A stretch of 64,000 nt of DNA from NCBI RefSeq assembly GCF_010093815.1, contig NW_022985549.1, forward strand, positions 3,182,804 to 3,246,803. Direction: 5' to 3'. The position numbers and the translations under genes were made by a program. Under the pieces are notes generated by a model. The model worked only from the letters and a program-made list of their open reading frames with translations. It ran no database searches and was not told the origin of the DNA. The DNA is from Pseudovirgaria hyperparasitica (Eukaryota > Ascomycota > Dothideomycetes > Acrospermales > Acrospermaceae). Positions 14,541-26,890 of this stretch are shown in pieces (position 1 is the first letter of the stretch; every line of letters begins with the position of its first letter).

Positions 14541-15398
14541 TCCGGGCCTGCTTGCGCTTGCGGAACAGGCAGCAACAGTGCCCGTGGTGGCTGCATGACA
14601 GGCTCATCGCAGAAAGTATCCATCACGTATCAGATTCCCGCCAAATCGTGAGCTATTTCTGTTCCACCTGTAGGCGGCCTCTCCAGTACTGCTCCTGCTC
14701 CGCATAGTAACTAACCATAGTCAGCACCAAATTGCCCATGATTGTATAGAACTAGTTTGAAGTACCGGTCAAACTGGTGCGCGCACCACATATCTCTTGC
14801 GAGTGTTGCCTTGTTTGCATATTTCTACTTTTATAACCTTTCACTCAGCGCCCTCAGCAAGGCCCGTGTCATCCATCGTTGACCTTGCGCTTTCGAGACA
14901 CTGGTGGCGCTTTGATTTTGCTGTTGTTCCTATATTATTCTTGTTGTGCCTGTTTGTCGTCACCTGCCAATCACCCCACTCCGGAGCCTCATACATGTCG
15001 TCCGCTACCTCTCAACACCTAATATATATCCGGCGTGGTGAGTTCATTGCGGCAGTCTTCACTTACTTTCATTTCTTGGTCTCGCCACGCGTCATAGCCT
15101 GAGACGCTCTCCTACTGGCCTTGCTGCAGCCTTGTGAAACCCCGCCCTGCTCACAATTCATTCACACGTCTGCGCTAGGTCTCGCCCAGATTCTTGAACC
15201 ATTTTCCACTTGTTCTCTCTCACCGGGCTCTCTTTCATGCCACAGACTTGACTGACCATGGTAATATAGCTTCTTCACGGCTTCTTCAAGACTCGCTTCA
15301 CGCCCTGCTACACCTTTGACCTGTCTTCCGAAGCCTGTGCATGCGTTCTCCAGCAGCTCAATAACACATCAGCGTTGCCGATTGCTTTGATTACTGCT

Positions 15399-18300
15399 AT
15401 GGCCCAACCTGTTGAAGGTCCGCTCATCGGCAATCGCAGAGCTCGACCAAAGCCTGAAAATGTCGCTACCTATGACCTCTACGCTTGTCCCTACTGTACC
15501 GACCAGACATTCCTTAAGGATGACGCTCTCTGGGACCATGTGCAAAGCCGACACTCGCAACAGCTGATCAATCTGAACGTGAACTCGCACACGTCTACAG
15601 CACTCTATCGGAGGCTGATATGCGAGGAAGCAGCGCACAAAGCGTGAGTGTGACTTTTACCAGCCATGTGACTTTGTACTAATTCACCGCTCAGCAAGAC
15701 TTTGACCGGTCAACAACAACTGGGGCCTGGAAAAGGGCCGAGGAAAGCCGGTCCATTCGCGATTACTGACGAGGCCACTCATTCTGAGCTTCAGTTAAGA
15801 CATTTGACTTTGGAAGGCTCACATGATGACCTAATGCAAGATGGGCGTTTAAAGAAGGCCACCTCACGAAAACGGCACCCCCCACCCGCGGACGAGATAC
15901 ATCAGTCAAAGGATGCCAGAAGAACCTCAAGATCTGGATCCGGGAATCTGGATTTCCGGGCTGACCCATTGAGTAATCATCCAGCTTCAGGCGCAAGGCT
16001 ACCCGGAAGTGCTTCGTATGAGCCTCATGAGGCATCATTATCTGATCAACCCTACAAGTCCTATAAATCACTGAAACCCCATTTATCCTCACTAGAGTCT
16101 AGAAGTCCGGGAAACCCAGATTCTCGTCAGCCCAGTCCATCTCTTGAGTGTTTCAAGACATCGGATCCATCTTTACCAGCAGCAGAAGATATCGACACTA
16201 CCACAATCGCAAAAAGTGAACCTGGTGACCTAGAGTTTTCTGCTGATGACTGGCAACCCAAACTACTCTTGCAGCCAGACTCTAGACCTATCTCACAATC
16301 GCAACTTGCGGCCGAGGTGAAGAGCATATACGCCGGTCTTGTAATGGTCGAAAACAAATGCATTAGCGTTGATAAGGCCCAAGCGGCTGCCGTCCAAGAG
16401 AAGGACAGAACACAGCTGGCGCCTCTCTCTGATAAGCACTGGCAAGCTCTCATTGCACTACATCGCACACTGCTCCATGAGCATCACGACTTCTTCCTTG
16501 CCTCCCAGCATCCATCAGCAACCCCAGCTCTTCAGCGGCTTGCTCTCAAGTATTCCATGCCCGCTCGAATGTGGAAGCACGCTATACACTCGTTCCTCGA
16601 GCTGCTCCGCAAACGTCTTCCTGAAAGCCTTGAATACATGCTATGCTTCATCTGCCTCGCATACCACATGGTTGCACTATTGTACGAGACAGTACCTATT
16701 TTTAGCGATACATGGAGGGAATGCCTTGGAGACATCTCTAGGTATCGTATGGCCGTTGAAGACGAAGATATGCGTGACCGTGAGGTATGGGCTGGCATGG
16801 GTCGTTCATGGTATGGCGAAGCCGCGGACGAGAACCCTACCGTTGGTCGCTTATATCATCACTTGGCCATTCTCGCCCGTCCATATGCCCTACAGCAGCT
16901 GTTTTTCTATTCCCGCTCTCTTGCATGCATACAGCCTTTTACGGGTACCCGAGATTCAATCATGACATTACTCGATCCCGTAATTGGCACGACGCGTACA
17001 ACTTACGCGCATGCAGCCGACATTGACATAATATATATCAAGGCTCATGGTATGCTGATTACCAGAGAATGTCTTGAGACATTTGATGCTACTACTGATG
17101 ATTATCTCCGCCAGTTGGACCCTTATATTGGTCGGGTCTCTGCAAAATGGGCAGATCAAGGCATATACGTCGCTGTAATAAACATCTCCAGTCTTTTTAG
17201 CCACGGAGAAGAAGGTGCAGTCCTTCGTAAGTATTTTGACATCAAATTTAAAAGAGAAATCGAGGCTCTCACCCGACCGCAAGGCGGCCCAAACGATGAT
17301 AACGTTAGAGTTATCACGCCACCGCCAGAGGAAGATACCGCAGACGTCCTTGCTCGTCAGCTTGACCTTGTTGCGCAACCGACTTTCGCTTATGCTTTAC
17401 GCATCACGTTCTCTACTTTCAGATTGACTCTTCAACGCATTGGAGATAAGAATGTCTTTCCGCATATCCATTGTTTGCTTGTCTTTCTAACTAGGGTTTC
17501 TTCCCTTAATTACGACTGCTCGGCCATCTTCGAGCATGTGCCGTGGGAAGCCCTTGCCCATTTCCTAAACACGCTCGCGAAGACTGATAATATAGAATTG
17601 CCTGTAGAACGACTCGACTTTCCGCAACAAGATGCTGCTGACAAGCGACCTCTTCCGGAAGATTATCTTATTAGGGGCCAAATATGGAGCCTTGATTACT
17701 TCCCGGACACTTGGTTTGAGACTCCTGTTGACGAGGATGAGCGACACCTTGAGCTTGCCTCAACGCATAGATCAAGAATTGAGCGCATCCTCTGGCTTGG
17801 TATGCGTCTGGTAACTGTAAAGTGTACGCTGTCCGTTTGCGAAGTATCTACTAAGCATTTCCAGGAGAACGGTGCGCTTCATTTTGACCACAATAAGCAC
17901 GCATGGGCTGCTAATGGAGCTGTCCCCCCAAAGCACGACTTCACGAGGTCGGAGCCCGTTCAACTCGGCAGAAACGAAGAATTGATTGGGTCTCCGAATG
18001 TTTCAGCTGACCTAGTTATGACTGGGGATGTATCGACCACTACTCTCACGGATATTTATGATCCACTCCTCGAGTCCACTAAGATGAGCAGCCAAACCAG
18101 TAACATGCCGACTATCAAGAAGGTCATCGTTCGTAATTATACAGTACGTTCGCCATGAATAGAGCTCGTTACCTGGATCTAACTCATATATCAACGCAGG
18201 TCATTATTTGCGAGACAGACATGCTCCTTTCCCAAACCGATGTCTTTGTCCTGCTATTAAGTAATGGAGACTGGCGCGTGCTCATCCCAGAAGACGGTAC

Positions 18301-18764
18301 TGTACCCTTAATCAGATAGATCGTAGTACTGAGAACTTCTAGTCATTGCTAACTTGCATGCTTATGCTCATGCGATGGAAAACGACACACGAAGAGTACA
18401 AGCAGAACAGGCTCTGACAAGCATCAACACGGCATTATCGCAGGGGAAAAACCTTTCAATTGTTGATTCTCAGGGCAATGCGATAACTGACCCGTGCAAA
18501 GCTGTGGAAGGCGGCAGTAGTAATGCTACGTACGAAATTCCTCTCGAGAAAATGGACGATGTCATCATCGGCATCACCCGTCGGGTCAGCGATATGACAT
18601 TACAGGAACCAGGCGAAGGACACATCGTGCCAGGTGCGAAGCCAGCGGTATTGATCGCAGAAAATAGACAGACCAGAGTGAAAGCACGCAAAGAAGGGCT
18701 CACCTCGGTTGCCAGCGCGATGATACGAAAACTTCTGTCGTCACAGGTCAAGAGACCCGGATGA
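15399..18764 (+). CDS. Est1-type protein with N-terminal zinc finger and C-terminal PIN domain
   Basis: CDS join(15399..15643,15695..18143,18200..18296,18343..18764), 1070 aa; all three introns (51, 56 and 46 nt) close in phase. Residues 30-52 form a C2H2-like finger (C30-x2-C33-x13-H47-x4-H52). A long Ser/Pro-rich, probably disordered stretch follows to about residue 290. From about residue 325 the Est1-type DNA/RNA-binding fold is clear: KHWQALIALHRTLLHEHHDF, then WYGEAADENPTVGRLYHHLA and ILARPYALQQLFFYSRSL. Residues 899-1070 resemble the PIN nuclease fold of SMG6/EST1: IICETDMLLSQTDVF, WRVLIPEDVIANL, MDDVIIGITRRV and VLIAENRQTRVKARKEG. Fungi carry several such paralogues besides the core EST1/EBS1/SMG proteins, which act in telomere upkeep and nonsense-mediated decay. 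Whether this one does is inference. A 42-bp palindrome starts 13 bp past the stop. Confidence 0.85.
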
Positions 18765-18777
18765 TACAGGAGCAAAG

Positions 18778-18819
18778 GGCGCGGCGCGATGGAGTATCGA
18801 TACTTCATCGCGCCGCGCC
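18778..18819 (+). terminator. 42-bp near-perfect palindrome in the 3' flank
   Basis: The left arm begins ggcgcggcgcgatg and the right arm ends catcgcgccgcgcc; the centre agtatcgatact is itself an exact palindrome. The 21-bp arms differ at one position, a G facing a T, which would be a G-U pair in RNA. There is no spacer, so in RNA it would form a hairpin with a minimal loop, and in DNA it could form a cruciform. It lies just after the Est1/PIN gene stop, so it probably falls in that transcript's 3' UTR. The terminator label is only a guess. Confidence 0.6.
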
Positions 18820-20251
18820 ATTTGAATGAAGGCTGTCTCATATATAGAACCTTCGTTAACCGAGGATTCCAGTCCGGATGGATCCACAAGTAGGATAGCC
18901 ATGCAGGAAGGATACCTGGACCCTTCTCTTACCACAGAGGACGTGAGCTCTCGGACTTGGTCGTGCTATCCACACTACTATAGCCGAATATCCAGGATGG
19001 AGACGTTCATGAGACGGGAAAGGCAATACAAAAATACCATTAGCGATAGGGCAACATGTATTGAATGGAGTGAATGGAACTTGTAAAGGACCGGAGCTGT
19101 GGAAGCTTTCGGTGCCACGTTCTAAACCTTCTGATGTATCCTTCAAGGGGCTAATACCAATCGGCCGGGACACCGACTACCTTCTTATGACTGAATGACC
19201 TTGGGACCTGACGACGATGATATATTTGTACGGCTGTTCCTGCTGATTGATGGCGCGTGACCGCATACTCTTCTTGAAGTCCTCTTTTCAATCCTGATCT
19301 GGCGCTTCATTCCCGAGCTTTTCATTTGGTGCTCTGATATCTTCCATTGAAGTCGCCGGTTCCATTTTTCCTGACTCTGGCCTTGCCCTTCCACATATTC
19401 ATACGTTTCGGACCATTCACTGACCCGAGCTGGATTCAGATCAGATATATATAGGTCCTCTTCTCTTCGGAATGGACAATCACGCGTCACATGGTATATA
19501 GCTCACACTTTAATATGGTTCGCACAGTTCCGTCTTGATGCAAAAAGCTTATGAGTTCACAAATCACGCCTGCCCCAGACACAGCAGCGATTACCATACA
19601 CACTTGTTAGTCATTAAATGCGTGCACTCAGGCTCCCAGGGACTTATATCAACTTCATCCTAGACGCCCATCAGGACCATGTCAGCCTACGCCCCAACTG
19701 TGCGTGAATGTTCCTGCAGCACAAGCTCAAATCGCACAGTCAACGGCGGCGTTCGGGTAGCGAGTATGCATGATTACACGGTATATGGAAAAGGCAACTG
19801 AAACCTCCCTAATTTTGTACAGATCTTGAACTGTGCTTGCATATCCCGTTCCCGTAACCCGCCTCGGGCTAAAATGATGTTTTGCCTGATGCTACCAAAG
19901 GCGGCTAGCGCCTTTCGTGCTCAGGCCTTCCCACAGCTAGGTAATATTCGTACTGGACCCTTGCCGTAACGCTGAGACGAACTGCTCGCTCATGTCAGAC
20001 CGTTCTAGTAGTATACGTATCTTCGTTCGAGCAAGTGGGCCAACCGAGCCAACAAACTAATTACCTCTTGCGGTTGATTCAATAGCTGATGCGATGTTTC
20101 CGCCAGTTTCGAGCTCTGTCGTACCTCCTATATAATCACGCTGCGCTCATTGCGTCTGCGCAAGCCTTTTAGACCATCGACACGAAGCTTACCGATCGTC
20201 TTCATGCTCTCAAATTAACCGGCGCAGAGTTTCGTGTGACCTCGTTCGCAT
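18820..20251. other. Intergenic, Est1-type gene to ALG5
   Basis: No frame with recognisable content. The stretch just before ALG5 (about 20.05-20.25 kb) contains tatataatcacgc, a possible TATA element, at about 20129, and the mixed leader of that gene. Nothing else was seen. Confidence 0.4.
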
Positions 20252-21650
20252 ATGGATGACACTATGGGAGCTCTTACGACTTTTCGCGACTGGTATACAG
20301 ACACTTATGGCCACCTACACGGCCTACCGTTCGGGCTATTCATTTGCTTGAGTGCTGTGATACTTTTTACTGTGGCTGCACTCGTATGTGTTCTTCATTG
20401 TAAGACGAGAAGATGTTCTGGCTAAATCCATCGCTCAGCTCTACCTCCTACTTTTTATCGTTGCCCCGATCCCTCGAGGGCCGTACAGAAACGAGAAGAC
20501 CTACCGCACAGTGCTACCAGATGGCCGCACGAGCGAAGAAAAGCAATTACCCTGTTGGCTAGATACGTGGCGTGCGAGAAGAACAGAAGCGAGCCGGAAG
20601 GATCTACCAGATCTAGCTACAGAAGATATTGAGCCAGCAGAGGTCTTCGTATCGGTGGTGGTACCGTCATACAATGAAGAAGAACGATTAGGAGGAATGC
20701 TGGAAGAGGCTGTGGACTACCTACAAAAGCAATATGGAGACGCGCACGGAACTTTTGCAGAGACTGCAAGTGTAGCAGGAAAGCCATCAGGCAATAAAAA
20801 CAAGAAGACGGTGAACGGATCGGCACATACACTCACGAATTCAACACCGAAGGGTTGGGAGATTCTGGTAGTTTCGGATGGGTCCAAGGATAAGACTGAA
20901 GAGGTCGCGTTGGGCTTCGCAAAGAAACACCAACTCGCACATCATCCACATAAGGTGAAAGGGCCATGGAAAAATACCGGTCACGATACACGTATACCTT
21001 ATGGCTCTATACGCGTAATCACCCTGGAAGAGAACAGAGGGAAAGGAGGTGCTGTGACCCATGGCATGAGACACGTCCGCGGCGCGTACGCCGTATTTGC
21101 AGATGCAGACGGCGCTTCCAAATTTGAAGACCTGGGCCATTTGATCACAGGCTGTCAAGCAGTGCAAGACAAGCAAGCACGTGGAGTAGCCATCGGGTCG
21201 AGAGCGCATCTCGTTGGAAGCGACGCAGTCGTCAAGGTAATAGTCGTCCCTATTTTTTCTGAATATACTCATCCCACATGCACTTTCACTAACCATGTCG
21301 TTCAGCGCTCGAAACTACGGAACTTCCTCATGCATTCATTCCACCTCTTCATCCGACTGCTCACGACCCGGAAAACATCCAAAATCAAGGACACCCAATG
21401 CGGCTTCAAGCTCTTCTCGCGCGCCTCCCTACCCTACATCATTCCGTACATGCATTCCGAAGGATGGATCTTCGACGTCGAAATGCTCATGCTGGCCGAG
21501 AGCGCAAACATCCCCATGATCGAAGTCCCGATTGGCTGGAAGGAGGTCGCGGGCTCGAAACTCAATGTCGTCAAGGACTCTGTTGCTATGGCTTGGGGCT
21601 TGGCTGTGCTCAGGGTGAGCTGGGTCTTGGGCGTGTATAGCCGGTCGTGA
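20252..21650 (+). CDS. ALG5: Dolichyl-phosphate beta-glucosyltransferase
   Basis: ALG5 moves glucose from UDP-glucose to dolichyl phosphate at the ER membrane, making the donor for the last sugars of the N-glycan precursor. CDS join(20252..20383,20439..21236,21306..21650), 424 aa; introns of 55 and 69 nt, both phase 0. Exon 1 supplies the N-terminal membrane anchor (LPFGLFICLSAVILFTVAAL), continued by LYLLLFIVAP in exon 2. Family-2 glycosyltransferase marks follow in order: FVSVVVPSYNEEERL, WEILVVSDGSKDKT, ENRGKGGAVTHGMRH, the DXD segment AVFADADGASKFEDL, and GSRAHLVGSDAVVK. Exon 3 holds KIKDTQCGFKLFSR and EGWIFDVEML. A low-complexity insert between the first two motifs (about residues 155-185) is longer than in yeast. 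The call is firm. Confidence 0.95.
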
Positions 21651-24600
21651 GGGTGTGTGCATGAAGATATGAATGATGTGTATGTACTATCATACATACA
21701 TATATATATGCCAATACCGTAACATAAATGATCTTCTCACCTTTCCTGAATTGTGAAAAGAAATGGTTATCATAGTGTTTAGGACAGGACCCGGCCCGCA
21801 CGGGAGTGTGTGTGCTCCTGTGAACATGATATAGTAGCACAGCACCTCGAAACACGCCATATCATACATACATAAATATACTCATGACTCGTTAGATACA
21901 CAATTCATTCATTCGTTCGTTCGTTCGTGGGCTCCCCTTCGATTTTTACAACCATTGTTTGTGGTTATATAGGTCTTCTGCGAGGCGGATCGCGAGATGG
22001 GTGGGTATGGATGGATATGGATGTATAGTTGAGAGGGGGCATTGGTTTGAGGGTTTTGCTTGGAAGGTCTTGGGAAATGTGTGGGGAGATGGAGTGTGTG
22101 CATAGATATAACAATACCCTCTTTGCTCGCTCTTGCGATTTCACTAGATGGATAAATATAAAAACATAGAAAGAAAATGGTAGCTGGGATCAGCGGAGGA
22201 ATGGGGTTCAGGCGGATGAATGAAGCGGGTTATTGAAGGGAGGTTGTGGAAATGGATGGACGGGTGAATGAATGAATGGGTAGATAGAAAGCGAGACATT
22301 AGGAATGGTAATAGAAAATTTCATGATGGTAGTGGTGGTATGTAGAGAGAGAGTATAGTGAGCTGTGACGGGTCACTGCAGGCAAATTGGCGCTCTGTTA
22401 CCACAATCCAATTTTCAGCGCTCTGACTATCCAGCAGTGTGAATTTAGCCAAACAACATTGGAAGTGAAGCAAACCACTCCATCAAGCCGAGTCCAGATC
22501 TCACCCTACATACGACCCTCTCTCCATCAGCACGCTCTACGCCTCCTGAGAATTTCGCATGAATACTTGGTCGAACGCAAGACAAACTAAAGGAACAAGG
22601 AGAAACTCTTTAGTCGCACAACAAGCCCGTTGGCGTCTACTCACTCACACTCCTCGGTCTGTGCCCCTCCTCGTCTGTCTCGTTAGGAGCTTCCCTGGGA
22701 GCGCGTAAATTCCAAAGCGGTGAGGAAATGACAGCACGAGCGAGGCAACTGGCCACAGGGTGATGACGAAGAGATTTTGGCTACTATGCTGTGTAAGTGC
22801 TGTGTGTAGAACTGTGGGGGTTGTGCCTTGAATTGAGGATTAGTGTCTAGGGTAGAATGACTTCCGGAAGGCAAGTATGCAGTAGAACTGTTGTGCTGAG
22901 TTGATATTCCACCTGCCCCTGACGTAAGATTGACGCGAAGGGTGTCTGTAGTGCACATTCGTACGATTGAGTCAATTCACCGCAAACTCTGTATTCTGCG
23001 TGTGGGCTAGCTGACTGCTATGCATGTGGGCCGTCCCGAGGGGCCCGGTGTAGGAGTTGCGTAGCTTCTAAGAGGTGGATCTATGGGTGTCCTAGGCGTA
23101 TTTTAGGGATGCAAGGGAGGGAGGGAAGGAAGGTTGGGAGGATCGTGTGGAACACATGTGTGCGAGGGACGAGGCAATGAGGCGGTTTCTGTGCGATAGC
23201 AAATAAGAACCGACTGCATAGTGTTATGGAGAGGATGTCTGTAAGATTAGTGGCGGTTGTGGAAGGGAGATTGTGTTGCTATGTTGTGTTTGCCTTGCTT
23301 TGGAGATTATTTGCGGTGCTCGGGCGACTTCTTGTGGTCATTGACTCAAGGGGTATCAGGAGGTGGAGTCCGCGACGAAGGGGGGATAGGAGGCGAGGAC
23401 TATGGCGGTGACTCGTTTCTTGTATTAGTGTAACATGTTGAGTAACCCTCAACTGTTCGTCAGAGCACTCTCAGTTACCGATGGTGACCTGTTGGTGGCT
23501 GTCCCGCAGGAGTCCTGTTACCGAACGTTAAAGACGAGCGCCAACGCCTGCGTGCAGAAAGAACAAACAAGGCAAATATGTCGTCTGACTTCTCATCAGA
23601 CTTAAGGTGATCACGCGGGTCGATGGCTCCTGTCAAGCATTTCCATGACTGCCTTGGTCAACAATTGAGGTCTTTCCAGAGGCCAGTCATCACCTGGACA
23701 CAAGGCATGTATGTAGGCTCCTGTTGCTTCAAGGTTCAAACTTGGATATGTTACTCACGGAGTACAATGCATGAGTAATGAATAGGATACCAAACAAGTG
23801 GTTACCGTAGCGTATTCCACTTGTCTAGTATCGATTGGTTTGTCAGGCCTGCTACAAGTAGTGAACGTTCGCGAGGTCTAAATTGTGCTTCCTTGACTGG
23901 ACTACTTTCGATTGCCTACTCAAAGGTCGAACTCTAGGGATTAGCTATACAAGCCAGCATTAGATGAGTCACTGAAGTTGTGTTATGGCATGAGACAGTG
24001 ATCGTGCAGCCAGGCCTTTCCTGTCGTGACAAGCTACAGAAGGGACTTGACTCCTGGGCCTTTCTTTTGCTACGGTGGCGGTCTTACCGGTGCAAATCAG
24101 ATTTTATATACCATCTCTTGAATTATTTCAGAACAGCGCATATCAGTATCCGCGAGTAAAGTATTGCGGCACCTCCCTGGCGTCTACCAACCAGCTTCGC
24201 CGGCTTGAGCGCTTAGGCTCCTGCCCAGCACAAACACACCAATGGCCGTATCCTTGGTATAGCTGCGGCAGCAGATTTCATCCTCTTGAGTACCTTTTGC
24301 ATGGGCACAGAGTTGACTTTGGTCAAATTGCTCATGGGCACAGCCCACTTCAGCCCTCTAATCAAAACTCGCATTGCTCGAGCTCGTACCATTTCGAGTG
24401 AGCCTGCACGACTCAGTACCAATTATGCGACGGCGATGGCTCCTGATATGCAGGTCTCTGAAGACGGAAGGCTTGCTGACGCATTCCGACAGATTTGTCC
24501 GAGTTCGTCCAATTACGTCCTGACCGCAAAGAGTATTATCATTATAGAGATGTTGAAGGCCCGAGGAGATAGTTTTGAGCAGCTCATGTGGACACAGGGA

Positions 24601-25590
24601 TATGGCCCTGGAGAATACTGCTGGAAATATCTGTCGCGAGCTTAGCTTCATGCAAGCGCTTCAGAGCCTAGAGCTGCAAGGGTCGCCAGCTCTTGTAACC
24701 GCGCCACGAGAAGCACTACATTGGTGCGAAACAGAGAGAGATAGGGAAGCAACATCTGGGTATGCCCTGTCGATATGCTCACCTTTTTTCATACGAGGAC
24801 GGTCGTCACAGTCTTGCCACTACCAAGCATGGCCCCCAGATGTTCATTCATTGTATACCGGAGTCTGAGGTTTGTGGTTACTCATTCCTGTCAGTGAACC
24901 AGTTCATTCACTTGGAACGCTTATATTTACAGCTTGTCGTTGCAGAAATGAAGGTTGGTCGAGGCAGAGGCAAGGTAGTCGCAACTGAGCCATGCTTCTC
25001 ATATCTGTCATGTATCTCGGATCATAAGGGATCTCTGGCCTTATTATTCGACAGAGTAAGACAGAACATTGGAGTGTACATCATGGCTCAAAGAGGGTGT
25101 AAAATTCTACCTTGTGAGCTAGGCAGTATTGCAATCGACGCTGTTTCTAGGACAGTAAGCGAATTATACGTGAGACGCATGGCAATGTCCTCCTTACATG
25201 TCGATGTCCCGCTTATGAAATCCTTAGGTACCGATACTCTAACATGTTGAATGGCCTTGAGAAGAGACTTAGTCCATAGCCCAGAGAGCAGAGCGTATAC
25301 GATATGTATCGAGATGGTGGTAGTAGAATGATGGCGTCTCACCTGGATTGTTCCGTTGTAGACGCTTTTCGTTCTTATGATTGATACCTTCACAACACGC
25401 GAGTAAGGACGATGTCGACTGCTGGTTCTCAATGACACATCAGCCTGCCTCTTTGGCATGTCGGCTGCATTTTCATGGTGAAGGTAACTCAAGAATGTCT
25501 GGAAGCGAAACAGAGGTCTGTTTGAACGTATTTTCGATCAGCAGTGCCTGTCGCTGTATTGGAGGATTCAGATTGATGGAAGATCAGGGG
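21651..25590. other. Intergenic, 3.9 kb, no supported gene
   Basis: It starts with the ALG5 3' flank (catacata and tatatatat runs near 21.69-21.71 kb), followed by purine-rich low-complexity DNA (about 22.0-22.35 and 23.1-23.4 kb). Between 24.07 and 25.25 kb there are overlapping frames of 100-160 codons on the plus strand. One stretch near 24.24-24.42 kb reads like protein (GIAAAADFILL) but could not be tied to a family or to a chain of exons. I annotate no gene here. Confidence 0.4.
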
Positions 25591-26890
25591 TCATCGAGAG
25601 TGTATTGTAAGTGTTTGGACTTTCTCTACGTAACCAAAAGCTCGAAGGGGCCATCGGAGATAAGTCCGATACTCAGGGGCAACGTTGTTGAAAATCCTGA
25701 GCACCCACTGTCCCACACAGTCCATCTCAAGAATATTCGGCAGTCCATCGGTCTCATACCTCGCCACAGGCTCGAGTAATGCGTTCATAGGATTCATCGC
25801 AAAGAAATAAGCAAGAAGAACCTGCGCCACATTGTTTTCCGGGCATATAAAAGCGAGAAAGTCTCTGTTGGGTAGGAACGCAACGTAGTTGTATGCTACC
25901 CCATACTCTTCGTACGCTGTAATGTACGTCAGCCTCATCATCGGTAGATGCAATGCGAGTATTTACCTTTGAGAGGTGCGTCTCTTGCGGCTACCAGAGT
26001 TGCATACAGAGCCTCGTAGAATGGTGTATTGATATCGTCTGTAACCAGTGGTGCGACTTCCTCAAGCGACTCCTGCGCTAATTGAAGCTCATGCTGATTG
26101 ATTTCGACGCTCTTTACGCGCTCAAGACGATCGCCTAAAGCCTTCAAATGCCCTTCTGCCCGTAAGTCATGGAATGCACTCTCTGGCTTAGTTTGGTAGT
26201 CGCCTGAAGCCAGATAGCAACCCCTGACCATCATAAGGAACTCGAGCAGGCCCTCCTCCATGAACCTTGCTTGGAACATTAAGGCTACTAACGTTGCGAC
26301 ACGTGAATCCAGTTCCGGTATACTGGATGCTGGCTTGGATATGGCTTGATTAAACGATCGGATCGCTGCTATACGATGGGTTAATGCCTGGCTTTCGAGC
26401 TGGTGGCCAGATACCGCCGATAGATGTGAGGCAGAAAGAGCGAGCAATGCGCTCTGGAGGTAGTCATACTGGGCCTACTCAGCAGATATATAGACACACA
26501 GATCGTCGCAACACTACTTACCTTCGTTGCCAAAGCCGGGATCTTGATAGTCCAAAGTCCGACCAAACGTGCCCCTACAGGAAGATGGGGATGGGCCTTG
26601 CTCATGTAATGATGGAACAGTCTTGCTTCATCGGAAGACTTAGTTGCAATTTGCGGCAAACTGGCGGGCATCCTGACGCGTTGTGGGGCATTGCACCCAG
26701 GCACAAAGGACGCGAAGACTAAGTTGGGATACACACAAGACAAATGGCCTCTTTGGCAATTATCGCATGATGGTCGGTTTTCTTGACACTTAATCTTCCT
26801 GTTCTTGCAGTTGACACAGCCGAGACGTGATTTTGGCCCGCTCTTTCGCACACGTCGTCGATGTGGTATGGGTGTGGAAGATGAAGACAT
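25591..26890 (-). CDS. Zn2Cys6 transcription factor (sterol-uptake-regulator-like plan)
   Basis: CDS complement(join(25591..25916,25967..26474,26522..26890)), 400 aa; two introns of 50 and 47 nt that close in phase. The start is the ATG at 26890; a longer frame upstream has only a TTG. The binuclear zinc cluster is complete: C25-x2-C28-x6-C35-x6-C42-x2-C45-x6-C52, preceded by a basic patch (HRRRVRKSGPKSR). Exon 2 opens AQYDYLQSALLALSASHLS, the usual start of the fungal regulatory region in this group. The rest is helical with acidic stretches and ends KVQTLTIHSR. Regulators of this size and plan include UPC2-like sterol regulators and many of unknown target. No clustered target genes are next to it, so no pathway is proposed. 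Confidence 0.88.

Larger units (their letters stand above)
4722..15398. other. Gene-poor stretch of 10.7 kb
   Basis: Only short, unconserved frames occur in any of the six frames, none with a recognisable domain or a chain of exons I could defend. Base composition is mixed: pyrimidine-rich runs (about 6.1-6.5, 7.35-8.1 and 8.98-9.06 kb), GT/GA-rich runs (about 8.2-8.4 and 9.4-9.5 kb), and small tandem repeats listed separately. It could hold long 5' leaders, non-coding transcripts or regulatory DNA. The last 600 bp (about 14.78-15.4 kb) are pyrimidine-rich and are probably the leader of the Est1-type gene that follows. No tRNA or rRNA gene was seen. Confidence 0.5.

Noticed and set aside
24075-25250. 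Plus-strand frames of 97-162 codons between ALG5 and the Zn2Cys6 gene
   Set aside because: One short piece looks protein-like (GIAAAADFILL), but neighbouring frames do not join by plausible introns and no family was recognised.
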